Program-made: the position numbers and the translations under genes
Origin: Burkholderiales bacterium
GTDB lineage: Bacteria > Pseudomonadota > Gammaproteobacteria > Burkholderiales > SG8-39
Direction of reading: 5' to 3'
Length of the DNA stretch: 10,976 nucleotides
Assembly (NCBI GenBank): GCA_017880745.1
Contig: JADGRR010000057.1
Coordinates: forward strand, 1-10,976
Shown here: positions 1 through 6,424 of the stretch, one piece after another
Layout of the letters: each line of letters begins with the position of its first letter
How positions within the stretch are numbered: position 1 is the first letter of the stretch
The notes under the pieces: generated by a model
The model's input: only the letters and a program-made list of their open reading frames with translations
Told to the model about the DNA's origin: nothing
Database searches by the model: none

Positions 1-37
1 GCGTCAGCGCACTTTTCAAGACTGGATGGGTAAAACG

Positions 38-1216
38 ATGATCGACTTTCCTTCCCTGCCTTTCGATCTCGGCGAAGACGTCGACATGCTGCGCGACACG
101 GTGCGCGATTTTGCCGCGAGCGAGATTGCGCCGCGCGCCGCCGAGATCGACAGCGCCAACCAATTCCCCGCCGATCTGTGGCGCAAATTCGGTTCCCTCG
201 GCCTGCTCGGCATAACCGTCGGCGAAGAGTACGGCGGCACCAGCATGGGCTATCTCGCGCACATCGTCGCCATGGAGGAAATCAGCCGCGCGTCGGCGGC
301 CGTCGGCCTGTCCTACGGCGCCCACTCCAACCTGTGCGTGAACCAGATCCACCGCAATGGCAGCGCGGCGCAGAGGCAGAAATACCTGCCCGGGCTGCTC
401 TCCGGCGAGTACGTCGGCGCACTGGCGATGTCCGAGCCCGGCGCCGGGTCGGACGTGGTCAGCATGCGCCTCAAGGCCGAGCACAAGGGCGGCAAGTTCA
501 TCCTCAACGGCAACAAAATGTGGATCACCAACGGGCCGGACGCCGACGTGCTGGTGGTCTACGCCAAGACCGACGCCAGCGCCGGACCGCGCGGCATCAC
601 CGCATTCCTGATCGAAAAAGGCTTTCCGGGCTTCTCCACCGCGCAGAAACTGGACAAGCTCGGCATGCGCGGGTCCAACACCTGCGAACTGGTGTTCCGC
701 GACTGCGAAGTGCCGGAAGACAACATTGTCGGCGGCATGGGCCGCGGCGTGAACGTGCTGATGAGCGGCCTCGACTACGAGCGCGCAGTGCTCGCCGGCG
801 GACCGCTGGGCATCATGGCCGCGTGCATGGACGTGGTCATTCCGTACGTGCATGAACGCAAGCAGTTCGGCCAGGCGATCGGCGAATTCCAGCTGATGCA
901 GGGCAAGCTCGCCGACATGTACACCACCATGAACGCCTGCCGCGCCTACGTCTACGCCGTGGGCAAGGCGCTGGACCGCGGCGACCTTAAGGGAACCGGC
1001 GCGCGCAAGGACGCCGCGGGCGCCATCCTCTACTCCGCGGAGAAAGCCACCTGGATGGCGGGCGAGGCGATCCAGGCCTTGGGCGGCATGGGGTATATCA
1101 ACGAAACCCCGACCGGCCGTCTGTGGCGCGACGCAAAGCTGTACGAGATCGGCGCCGGCACCTCGGAAATCCGTAGAATGCTCATCGGCCGGGAACTGTT
1201 CGGCGAAACCAGGTGA
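38..1216 (+). CDS. liuA: isovaleryl-CoA dehydrogenase
   Basis: FAD-dependent enzyme that oxidises isovaleryl-CoA to 3-methylcrotonyl-CoA in leucine/isovalerate breakdown and passes electrons to ETF. The 392-residue product shows the full acyl-CoA dehydrogenase layout: an N-terminal helical domain, the SEPGAGSD and KMWITNGPDAD flavin/substrate motifs in the middle, and a C-terminal helical domain with ERKQFG and QALGGMGYINE. The catalytic base fits the isovaleryl type: Glu248 (nt 779-781) lies in DYERAVLAGG, the position used by IVD. The place where most family members carry Glu is Ala here (IGAGTSEIRR, nt 1154-1156). I chose ATG 38 because the protein then begins MIDFPSLPFDLGED, matching known LiuA N-termini. 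ATG 26 is four codons upstream and also possible; the frame stays open to the left edge and neither start has a good ribosome site. The next gene is a thiolase, not the usual carboxyltransferase liuB. Confidence 0.93.
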   Translation: MIDFPSLPFDLGEDVDMLRDTVRDFAASEIAPRAAEIDSANQFPADLWRKFGSLGLLGITVGEEYGGTSMGYLAHIVAMEEISRASAAVGLSYGAHSNLCVNQIHRNGSAAQRQKYLPGLLSGEYVGALAMSEPGAGSDVVSMRLKAEHKGGKFILNGNKMWITNGPDADVLVVYAKTDASAGPRGITAFLIEKGFPGFSTAQKLDKLGMRGSNTCELVFRDCEVPEDNIVGGMGRGVNVLMSGLDYERAVLAGGPLGIMAACMDVVIPYVHERKQFGQAIGEFQLMQGKLADMYTTMNACRAYVYAVGKALDRGDLKGTGARKDAAGAILYSAEKATWMAGEAIQALGGMGYINETPTGRLWRDAKLYEIGAGTSEIRRMLIGRELFGETR

Positions 1217-1230
1217 GCGCCATTCGGCGC

Positions 1231-1249
1231 AGCAGGGCAATGTCCTGCT
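1231..1249 (+). terminator. short hairpin just after liuA
   Basis: The inverted repeat AGCAGG / CCTGCT (6-bp stem, 7-base loop) lies 15 bases after the liuA stop codon. It has no T-run, so it may be an mRNA-stabilising hairpin or part of a bipartite terminator with the stronger stem at 1289-1315. The assignment rests on the repeat alone. Confidence 0.25.
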
Positions 1250-1288
1250 CGAGCGGCATTTGCGATAATCGTGTCTGATAGTCTAACA

Positions 1289-1315
1289 GGCCGTTTCAGA
1301 ATTACCGAAACGGCC
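1289..1315 (+). terminator. perfect 9-bp inverted repeat, probable terminator or attenuator
   Basis: GGCCGTTTC (1289-1297) and GAAACGGCC (1307-1315) are exact reverse complements separated by a 9-base loop. The stem is strong and sits in the non-coding gap between liuA and the thiolase gene. No T-tract follows, only C-rich sequence, so intrinsic termination would be imperfect. It could reduce read-through from liuA, or protect a processed mRNA 3' end. Confidence 0.45.
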
Positions 1316-1361
1316 CCCGAGTCAGGGGAGCATGAGGGGATGCGCCCCGAAGGTCTCGATC

Positions 1362-1388
1362 CCCCTTGAGGGGAAAGTCCCCTTGGGG
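1362..1388. repeat. nested C4/G4 hairpins upstream of the thiolase gene
   Basis: Runs of four or more C and G alternate in three overlapping palindromes: CCCCTTGAGGGG (1362-1373), GGGGAAAGTCCCC (1370-1382) and CCCCTTGGGG (1379-1388). The folds are mutually exclusive because neighbouring stems share the same G or C run. The array ends about 40 bases before the thiolase start codon, so it lies in the probable 5' leader. It may be a dispersed intergenic repeat or a leader structure; the sequence alone does not say which. Confidence 0.4.
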
Positions 1389-1427
1389 AATATCCGCTCA
1401 TTTTGTAACGATCTTGAAAGGAAAGCC

Positions 1428-2609
1428 ATGAACGATCCAATCGTCATTGTCTCTGCCGCACGCACGCCCATGGGCGCATTCCAGGGCGAACTGAAGCAAT
1501 TCGCCGCCTCCGAGTTGGGTGCAGCCGCGATGCGCGCCGCGGTCGAGCGCGCCAAGATCAAGCCCGAGCAGGTGGACGAAGTCATCATGGGCTGTGTGCT
1601 GCCGGCGGGCCAGGGCCAGGCGCCCGCGCGCCAGGCTTCGCTCGGCGCGGGGTTGCCGCTCGCCACCGGCTGCACCACCATCAACAAGATGTGCGGCTCG
1701 GGGATGAAGGCGGCGATGCTCGCTCACGACCTGCTCGCCGCAGGAACCAACGACATCATGGTCGCAGGCGGCATGGAGTCGATGACCAACGCGCCCTATC
1801 TTCTCGCGAAAGCGCGCGGCGGCTACCGCCTGGGTCACGGCCAGCTGATCGACCACATGTTCTACGACGGCTTGGAAGACGCCTACGAGAAAGGGCGGCT
1901 GATGGGCAGCTTCGCCGAGGATTGTGCCGCCAAGTACAACTTCACGCGCGAGCAGCAGGACAAATTCGCGGTCGCCTCGCTCGAGCGGGCGCAGGCGGCG
2001 AACAAGAACGGCTCTTTCGCCTGGGAAATCACGCCCATGAACTTGAAGGCGGGCAAGGACGAGCGCTTCATGGAAATGGACGAGTCGCCGTTCAAGGCCA
2101 ATTTCGACAAGATTCCCGCGCTCAAACCCGCGTTCAAAAAGGACGGCACGATCACCGCGGCCAACTCGAGCTCGATCTCCGACGGCGGCGCGGCGCTGGT
2201 GATGATGCGCCGCTCGACGGCGGAGAAGCTCGGGCTCGCGCCCCTGGCGATCGTCGCCGGCCATAGCACCCATGCGCAAGAGCCTGGCTGGTTCACCACC
2301 GCCCCAGTCGGCGCGATCAAAAAGCTCTACGACAAGACCGGCTGGAGCGCGGGCTCGGTGGATCTGTACGAAATCAATGAGGCCTTCGCCGTCGTCACCA
2401 TGGCGGCAATGAAAGAGCACGGCCTGCCGCACGAGAAGGTCAACATCCACGGCGGCGCCTGCGCCCTGGGCCATCCCATCGGCGCCTCCGGCGCGCGCCT
2501 CCTGGTGACGCTGATCGGCGCCTTGCGCAAAACCCGCGGCAAGCGCGGCATCGCCAGCCTGTGCATCGGCGGCGGCGAAGCCACGGCGATGGCGATCGAA
2601 CTCGCCTAG
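1428..2609 (+). CDS. acetyl-CoA C-acetyltransferase (thiolase)
   Basis: Thiolase that interconverts two acetyl-CoA with acetoacetyl-CoA, or cleaves 3-ketoacyl-CoA; the closest pattern is the degradative/biosynthetic acetyl-CoA acetyltransferase of the AtoB/PhaA kind. The 393-residue length is typical. All catalytic residues are visible: nucleophile Cys89 in NKMCGSGMKA, His349 in ALGHPIGASGARL, and Cys379 in CIGGGEATA. The NEAF motif and the DGGAAL loop are also present. ATG 1428 is chosen over an in-frame upstream GTG/ATG extension because the AAAGGAAA ribosome site is well placed and the first strand, PIVIVSAARTPMGAF, starts immediately, as in the family. In this setting it likely handles acetoacetyl-CoA at the end of leucine breakdown or the last step of a beta-oxidation cycle fed by the flanking dehydrogenases. 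The exact chain-length preference cannot be read from sequence. Confidence 0.93.
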   Translation: MNDPIVIVSAARTPMGAFQGELKQFAASELGAAAMRAAVERAKIKPEQVDEVIMGCVLPAGQGQAPARQASLGAGLPLATGCTTINKMCGSGMKAAMLAHDLLAAGTNDIMVAGGMESMTNAPYLLAKARGGYRLGHGQLIDHMFYDGLEDAYEKGRLMGSFAEDCAAKYNFTREQQDKFAVASLERAQAANKNGSFAWEITPMNLKAGKDERFMEMDESPFKANFDKIPALKPAFKKDGTITAANSSSISDGGAALVMMRRSTAEKLGLAPLAIVAGHSTHAQEPGWFTTAPVGAIKKLYDKTGWSAGSVDLYEINEAFAVVTMAAMKEHGLPHEKVNIHGGACALGHPIGASGARLLVTLIGALRKTRGKRGIASLCIGGGEATAMAIELA

Positions 2610-2619
2610 TACAGATTGA

Positions 2620-2672
2620 GCCAAGGACGCGAAGGAAAACCAATGGTCTTGACCCGCCTTGGCGTCCTCGGC
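2620..2672. repeat. intergenic stem-loop between thiolase and dehydrogenase genes
   Basis: GCCAAGGACGC (2620-2630) pairs with GCGTCCTCGGC (2662-2672) at 10 of 11 positions across a 31-base loop that contains GAAGGAAAACC. It lies 10 bases after the thiolase stop. It may act as a terminator or mRNA stabiliser. The CCAAGGACGC-type wording resembles dispersed palindromic intergenic repeats known from GC-rich proteobacteria, but that resemblance is from memory and untested. Confidence 0.4.
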
Positions 2673-2711
2673 GGCAAGCATTCAGATGATTGATCACGCG
2701 ATGGCGACGCC

Positions 2712-3845
2712 ATGATCCTCAACCAGGAACAGCAGATGATCCGCGATTCGGTGCGCGCCTTCGCTACCGAGCGCCTGGCTCCAAATGCGCCGCAATGGGA
2801 CCGCGACTGCACCTTCCCGCGCGAGCAACTCAGGGAAATGGCCAAGATGGGCCTGCTCGGCGTGACCGTCCCCGAGCAATGGGGCGGGGCGGGACTGGAC
2901 TACGTGTCTCTGGCCGTAGCCCTGGAAGAAATCGCCGCCGGCGATGGCGCGACCTCCACCATCACCAGCGTTCAGTCGCTCGTTTGCAACATCTTCAACG
3001 GCTACGGCAGCCAGGTGCAGAAGGAACGCTTCCTCAAGCCGCTGGCACGCGGGGAAATGCTCGGCTGCTTCTGCCTCACCGAGCCGCATGTAGGCTCCGA
3101 CGCCTCGGCGATCAGCACGCGGGCGGAGCGCATTGGCACCGAGTACGTGCTGAACGGCGTCAAGCAGTTCATCACCAGCGGCAAGAATGCGGACGTGGCC
3201 GTGGTTTTCGCGGTAACCGACAAAGCAGCGGGCAAGAAGGGCATCAGCGCTTTTATCGTACCCACCGGCAACCCCGGCTACGTGGTCGCGCGCATCGAGG
3301 AAAAACTCGGCCAGCATGCGTCCGACACGGCGCAGATCCTGCTGGAGAACTGCCGCGTGCCTGCCGCCAACCTCCTTGGGCCCGAGGGCATGGGCTATCG
3401 CATCGCGCTATCCAACCTGGAGGGCGGGCGCATCGGCATCGCCGCCCAGTCGGTGGGCATGGCGCGCGCCGCTTTCGAAGCGGCGCTGAAATACGCGCAT
3501 GAGCGCGTAAGTTTCGGCAAACCCATCATCGAGCACCAGGCGGTGAATTTCCGCCTCGCCGACATGGCCACGCAGATCGAGGTGGCGCGGCAGATGGTGT
3601 TGCACGCTGCCACCCTGCGCGACGCCGCGCTGCCTTGCCTCAAGGAAGCCTCGATGGCCAAGCTGTTCGCCTCGGAAATGGCGGAGAAAGTCTGCTCCGA
3701 CGCGATCCAGATCCATGGCGGCTACGGCTACGTCACCGATTTTCCGGTGGAGCGCATCTATCGCGACGTGCGCGTAGCCCAGATCTACGAGGGCGCGAGC
3801 GACATCCAGCGCATGGTGATAGGACGCGCGCTCAGCGGCGGCTAG
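2712..3845 (+). CDS. acyl-CoA dehydrogenase, short/branched-chain type
   Basis: FAD enzyme that introduces the alpha-beta double bond into an acyl-CoA and donates electrons to ETF. The 377-residue protein has the N-terminal helical domain, the LTEPHVGSDASA and KQFITSGKNADV motifs of the middle domain, ERVSFGKPI, and IQIHGGYGYVTDFPVER near the C-terminus. The catalytic Glu360 is in the canonical place, YEGASDIQRM, unlike the other two dehydrogenases of the window. This pattern fits butyryl-CoA or short branched-chain (2-methylbutyryl/isobutyryl) dehydrogenases; the substrate is inferred only. ATG 2712 is the first possible start after an in-frame TGA at 2691, and no clear ribosome site precedes it, so translation may be weak or unusual. 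Its place after liuA and a thiolase suggests it serves the isoleucine, valine or short fatty acyl branch of the same catabolism. Confidence 0.9.
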   Translation: MILNQEQQMIRDSVRAFATERLAPNAPQWDRDCTFPREQLREMAKMGLLGVTVPEQWGGAGLDYVSLAVALEEIAAGDGATSTITSVQSLVCNIFNGYGSQVQKERFLKPLARGEMLGCFCLTEPHVGSDASAISTRAERIGTEYVLNGVKQFITSGKNADVAVVFAVTDKAAGKKGISAFIVPTGNPGYVVARIEEKLGQHASDTAQILLENCRVPAANLLGPEGMGYRIALSNLEGGRIGIAAQSVGMARAAFEAALKYAHERVSFGKPIIEHQAVNFRLADMATQIEVARQMVLHAATLRDAALPCLKEASMAKLFASEMAEKVCSDAIQIHGGYGYVTDFPVERIYRDVRVAQIYEGASDIQRMVIGRALSGG

Positions 3846-4024
3846 GGTCTGTTAAGCTTCACCGCCTGAGACGCATGGCCTCCAAATGCGGCTTCGAACC
3901 GCTGCACTACGCCGTGAGCGCGCGCTACCGCTGCGACATGGATGTCGTTGCCAGAATGCGCTGATCGTCCCGGGCACACAGCGCGACGCTGGCGCCCCCG
4001 ATTGACCTGAACCAGGGAGAAACC
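3846..4024. other. non-coding gap with a possible repeat remnant
   Basis: This 179-bp gap holds no recognisable gene. A 29-codon open frame (3875-3964, beginning MASKCGFEPLHY) lacks a ribosome site and is not credible as a gene on its own. The segment starting GGTCTGTTAAGCTTCACC immediately after the dehydrogenase stop looks more like inserted or dispersed repeat sequence than an ordinary spacer, but no inverted ends or target duplication are visible. Confidence 0.3.
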
Positions 4025-4633
4025 ATGGCGGCACCGATCGATTTCTATTTCGACTTTTCCTCGCCCTACGGCTATTTCGCCAGCACCAGGATCGACGCCC
4101 TCGCGGCGAAATACGGGCGCGAGGTCGCCTGGCGCCCGTTTCTGCTCGGCGCCGCGATGAAAATCACCGGCGGCACGCCCCTGCCGAGCGTGCCGCTGAA
4201 GGGCGATTACGCCCGGCGCGACTTTGCGCGCAGCGCCAAATTCTACGGCGTGGAGTTCAAGCTGCCTTCCACTTTTCCGATATCCTCGCAAGCGCCCGCG
4301 CGCGCGTTCTACTGGCTGGCCCGGAAAGACCCGAAACAGGCGAAGGCGCTCGCCACCACCCTGTACCGCGCCTATTTCGTCGATGACATCAACATCTCCA
4401 ACCCGGAGGACACCATCGCCGTGTGCGCCAGGTTCGGGCTGAAGGCGGAAGAGGTTCGCGCCGCGCTCAACGATCCGGCGATCAAGGATCTGGTGAAAAC
4501 CGAGGTGGACAAAGCCATCGCTCGCGGCGCGTTCGGCTCGCCTTATATCGTCGTCGACGACGAGGCGTTCTGGGGCGCCGATCGCCTGGAACAGGTCGAG
4601 AAATGGCTCGCCAGCGGCGGCTGGAAGTATTAG
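4025..4633 (+). CDS. 2-hydroxychromene-2-carboxylate isomerase-like protein (DsbA fold, kappa-GST type)
   Basis: Members of this family are thioredoxin-fold, glutathione-dependent isomerases; NahD isomerises 2-hydroxychromene-2-carboxylate in naphthalene breakdown, and relatives act as kappa glutathione transferases. The 202-residue protein starts with the family hallmark strand IDFYFDFSSPYGYF, where Ser13 before the Pro aligns with the glutathione-activating serine. It ends with the other hallmark, ARGAFGSPYIVVDDEAFWG, whose SPY cis-proline loop binds glutathione, followed by DRLEQVEKWL. The helical insert lies between them. The start has a good AGGGAGA site at 4014-4020. No naphthalene genes are nearby, so the aromatic role of NahD should not be assumed. 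Its place after the acyl-CoA dehydrogenases points to a glutathione-linked isomerase or detoxification role in acyl or organic acid metabolism. That is inference. Confidence 0.87.
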   Translation: MAAPIDFYFDFSSPYGYFASTRIDALAAKYGREVAWRPFLLGAAMKITGGTPLPSVPLKGDYARRDFARSAKFYGVEFKLPSTFPISSQAPARAFYWLARKDPKQAKALATTLYRAYFVDDINISNPEDTIAVCARFGLKAEEVRAALNDPAIKDLVKTEVDKAIARGAFGSPYIVVDDEAFWGADRLEQVEKWLASGGWKY

Positions 4634-4760
4634 GCTGACCCTGAGCTATAACGTGGATTGCCCCGGTTGCATCCGCGCGATCTTCTTGCATCACGGCCGG
4701 GCCTTGGATTGCCTGCCTAGCGTACGCCCCCAAAACCCATGAAACGGAGTGGATGACCCG

Positions 4761-5024
4761 ATGAACGTAGAGAAGATCAAGGTACGGACCGAAAACGGGC
4801 AGGCCATGGAGGTCGTGGTCCTGAGCAAGCGCGCCAGCGGGATCGAGATCGTGCTCGGCGAGGGCGTTCACAACGTCAAGTGCACGCTGGCGCCGACTCG
4901 AAACGGTCTGGCGTACGCCGGGAGCGTGATGGGGCGGGAGCTTGTATACCAACGAAGCCGCGAGCAGGTTCAGGCGGATATCGACATCCTCAACCCTGCC
5001 CTGCGCAAATCCAGGCCGCGTTGA
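4761..5024 (+). CDS. hypothetical small protein, 87 residues
   Basis: I do not recognise this family. The 87-residue product is charged and soluble-looking, with no signal peptide or membrane segment. It starts with alternating strand-like sequence (VEKIKVRTENGQAMEVVVL, then SGIEIVLGEGVHNVKCTLAP) and ends in a probable helix (SREQVQADIDILNP) with a basic tail. The single Cys is in the centre. ATG 4761 is preferred because GGAG at 4746-4749 lies upstream of it, though with a longish 11-base spacer; an in-frame GTG at 4749 would overlap that site. Coding is supported by the GC-rich third positions and the absence of a better frame. It is followed after 121 bp by a small membrane protein. The beta-rich pattern might suit a small binding or regulatory domain, but no function should be assigned. 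Confidence 0.6.
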   Translation: MNVEKIKVRTENGQAMEVVVLSKRASGIEIVLGEGVHNVKCTLAPTRNGLAYAGSVMGRELVYQRSREQVQADIDILNPALRKSRPR

Positions 5025-5145
5025 CTACAATGGCAGGTGGCCAGGAGAGAGCCAAGGCCTGACGCCGCGTTTTCGCCCGGACGCCCTGCCGGCGGCGCTC
5101 GACGCGAACGCCGGACCGCGCAGTCCCACTTTACCGGAGGAATCC

Positions 5146-5328
5146 ATGCGCACACATTCAAGATTCGGCGCCATAGTTCTGATCCTGGTCGGCGGCGTCT
5201 TTTTGCTGATCAATCTCGGTTTCCTGCCCATTGCGGAATTGAGAGCCCTGCTGGCACAGTGGTGGCCGCTATTTCTGATTGTCATCGGTGTCTGGATGCT
5301 CATCCGCCCGCGGCGCAACAGTCAGTGA
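5146..5328 (+). CDS. small two-helix membrane protein, LiaF/DUF5668-like
   Basis: A 60-residue inner-membrane protein. Two hydrophobic helices are clear: residues about 8-27 (GAIVLILVGGVFLLINLGFL) and about 39-53 (WWPLFLIVIGVWMLI), linked by a short loop with PIAELRALLAQ and followed by a basic RPRRNSQ tail that would stay in the cytoplasm. The G-x-x-L-I-L-x-G-x-x-F-L-x-x-N-L-G-x-L-P opening and the WPL-IVIG second helix match the transmembrane region found in LiaI/LiaF-like proteins (DUF5668). In Firmicutes LiaF regulates a cell-envelope stress kinase; in proteobacteria the stand-alone two-helix form has no settled role. The start is fixed by a strong GGAGG at 5136-5140, five bases before ATG. 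A longer in-frame reading from 4942 would overlap the previous gene and is rejected. The stop is 16 bases before the next start, so the two are probably co-transcribed. Confidence 0.72.
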   Translation: MRTHSRFGAIVLILVGGVFLLINLGFLPIAELRALLAQWWPLFLIVIGVWMLIRPRRNSQ

Positions 5329-5344
5329 GGTGACGGAGGCGCCG

Positions 5345-5863
5345 ATGAATCTGATCCGCTGCGACAGGTCCCGCAAAGGCCCGATGCTCGAGATTCTCAA
5401 CGATGTAATTCTCAATTCGACTGCGATCTATGACTACAAGGCGCGGACGCCCGAGATGATGGACGCCTGGTTTGAAACCAAGGACAGGGGTTCGTTCCCC
5501 ATCGTTGGCTTGGCCGGTGACGATGGAAGCTTAATGGGATTCGGGTCGTACGGAATGTTCAGGAACTGGCCGGCGTACAAGTACACCGTCGAGCATTCGA
5601 TCTACCTGGAAAAGTCGCATCGCGGCAAAGGCCTCGGAAAAATCCTGTTGCGCGCAATCATAGACGCCGCGAAGCGGCAGCAGTATCACAACCTGATTGG
5701 CGGTATAGACTCCGAGAACGCGGCGAGCATCGCGTTGCACAAGCAGTTCGGGTTCGAGCTGTGCGCCACGATAAGACAGGCCGGATACAAGTTCGATCGT
5801 TGGCTCGATCTGACCTTGTATCAGCTCATCCTGCCCACGCCGGAGCGTCCCGTTGACGGATAA
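5345..5863 (+). CDS. GNAT family N-acetyltransferase (phosphinothricin acetyltransferase-like)
   Basis: Transfers an acetyl group from acetyl-CoA to an amine of a small molecule or amino-acid analogue. The 172-residue protein carries the GNAT acetyl-CoA motif HRGKGLGKILL at residues 92-102, preceded by the VEHSIYLEKS strand, then the helix IIDAAKRQQYHNL and the typical IDSENAASIALHKQFGFE segment with the conserved Asn and Phe-Gly-Phe. Near the N-terminus the NDVILNSTAIYDY region also resembles the phosphinothricin/methionine sulfoximine acetyltransferase group. Substrate is unknown; amino-acid analogue or metabolite detoxification is the usual role. ATG 5345 is chosen because GGAGG at 5335-5339 lies five bases upstream. 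It closely follows the small membrane protein and is likely in the same transcript. From about 5390 onward base composition looks slightly less GC-rich than in the left block, which might mean a separate origin. Confidence 0.88.
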   Translation: MNLIRCDRSRKGPMLEILNDVILNSTAIYDYKARTPEMMDAWFETKDRGSFPIVGLAGDDGSLMGFGSYGMFRNWPAYKYTVEHSIYLEKSHRGKGLGKILLRAIIDAAKRQQYHNLIGGIDSENAASIALHKQFGFELCATIRQAGYKFDRWLDLTLYQLILPTPERPVDG

Positions 5864-5919
5864 TCGATCCGCAGGTGCCGGACCCTGTAGGTGCGCCGAC
5901 GTTTCATAAGGAGAAAGCG

Positions 5920-6315
5920 ATGTTCGAACCCGTTTCCATCCCGTTCGGGGCCAAGATGCTGTTCAACACCCTCAAAGTCAAAGCCGGCGTCAACTTTGAA
6001 GACGTCGAATTGGCGCTGGGCGAAATGTGCAATATCGTCAAGAATACCTACGGCGGAGACAAAGGGGGGTTCATCTGCGGGCAGGTGTTCAAATTTTCGG
6101 GTTTTGTTTCAGCTCAGGGATCTCTGAATGAATCCAGAATCGCCGACGAGCACATTGTAATCGTGACTTATTGGCGTTCTTTCGAGGAGCATGAAAAGTC
6201 ACATGCCGACAAGACGTTCATCTCCAAGTTTTCTGCCTTGGCTGAAATGTGCTCCGACAGCAAAGAACTCGGGTACGACATGCTGTGGCAAGGCGAACCG
6301 GAGCCGGAATCCTAG
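5920..6315 (+). CDS. uncharacterised protein, possibly ABM-like dimeric alpha/beta barrel
   Basis: I cannot name this 131-residue cytosolic protein with confidence. It has no signal or membrane segment. The start is well set by AAGGAGA ahead of ATG 5920. The middle and end contain the pattern HIVIVTYWRSFEEHEKSH followed by a helix (KTFISKFSALAEMCSDS) and a closing strand (LGYDMLWQGEPE). A strand with a Trp, then a His-containing loop, a helix and a final strand ending near Trp recalls the antibiotic-biosynthesis-monooxygenase/dimeric alpha-beta barrel fold, whose members are small oxygenases, stress proteins or binding proteins. An N-terminal helix, residues 20-40, includes FEDVELALGEMCNIVKN. 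Codon third positions are less GC-biased than in neighbours, consistent with a different history. It lies 56 bases after the acetyltransferase on the same strand. Confidence 0.6.
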   Translation: MFEPVSIPFGAKMLFNTLKVKAGVNFEDVELALGEMCNIVKNTYGGDKGGFICGQVFKFSGFVSAQGSLNESRIADEHIVIVTYWRSFEEHEKSHADKTFISKFSALAEMCSDSKELGYDMLWQGEPEPES

Positions 6316-6424
6316 AACTCATCGCAAAATTAATTCTGCAACGGGCCGGCGCGGCTAAGCGCGCGCGGCGGCCGCAAGCGCCATCGACGTAGCTGCAATT
6401 CGCACGCAATTCCAGGTGACCCAG

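Noticed and set aside
178..855. 225-codon + strand open frame within liuA
   Set aside because: Arg-rich off-frame reading typical of GC-rich coding DNA, with no start signals.
1398..2681. 427-codon open frame on the - strand opposite the thiolase gene
   Set aside because: It is the GC-driven antisense shadow of a thiolase with all catalytic residues; its translation is Arg/Ala/His-rich without any domain pattern.
2690..3502. 270-codon + strand open frame overlapping the second dehydrogenase
   Set aside because: Out-of-frame Arg-rich reading of a well-supported acyl-CoA dehydrogenase.
3875..3964. 29-codon mini-gene
   Set aside because: No ribosome site, no recognisable protein pattern; more likely part of a non-coding or repeat remnant.
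3842..4291. 149-codon - strand open frame spanning the gap before the isomerase gene
   Set aside because: Half of it is antisense to the isomerase gene and the translation has no recognisable pattern or ribosome site.
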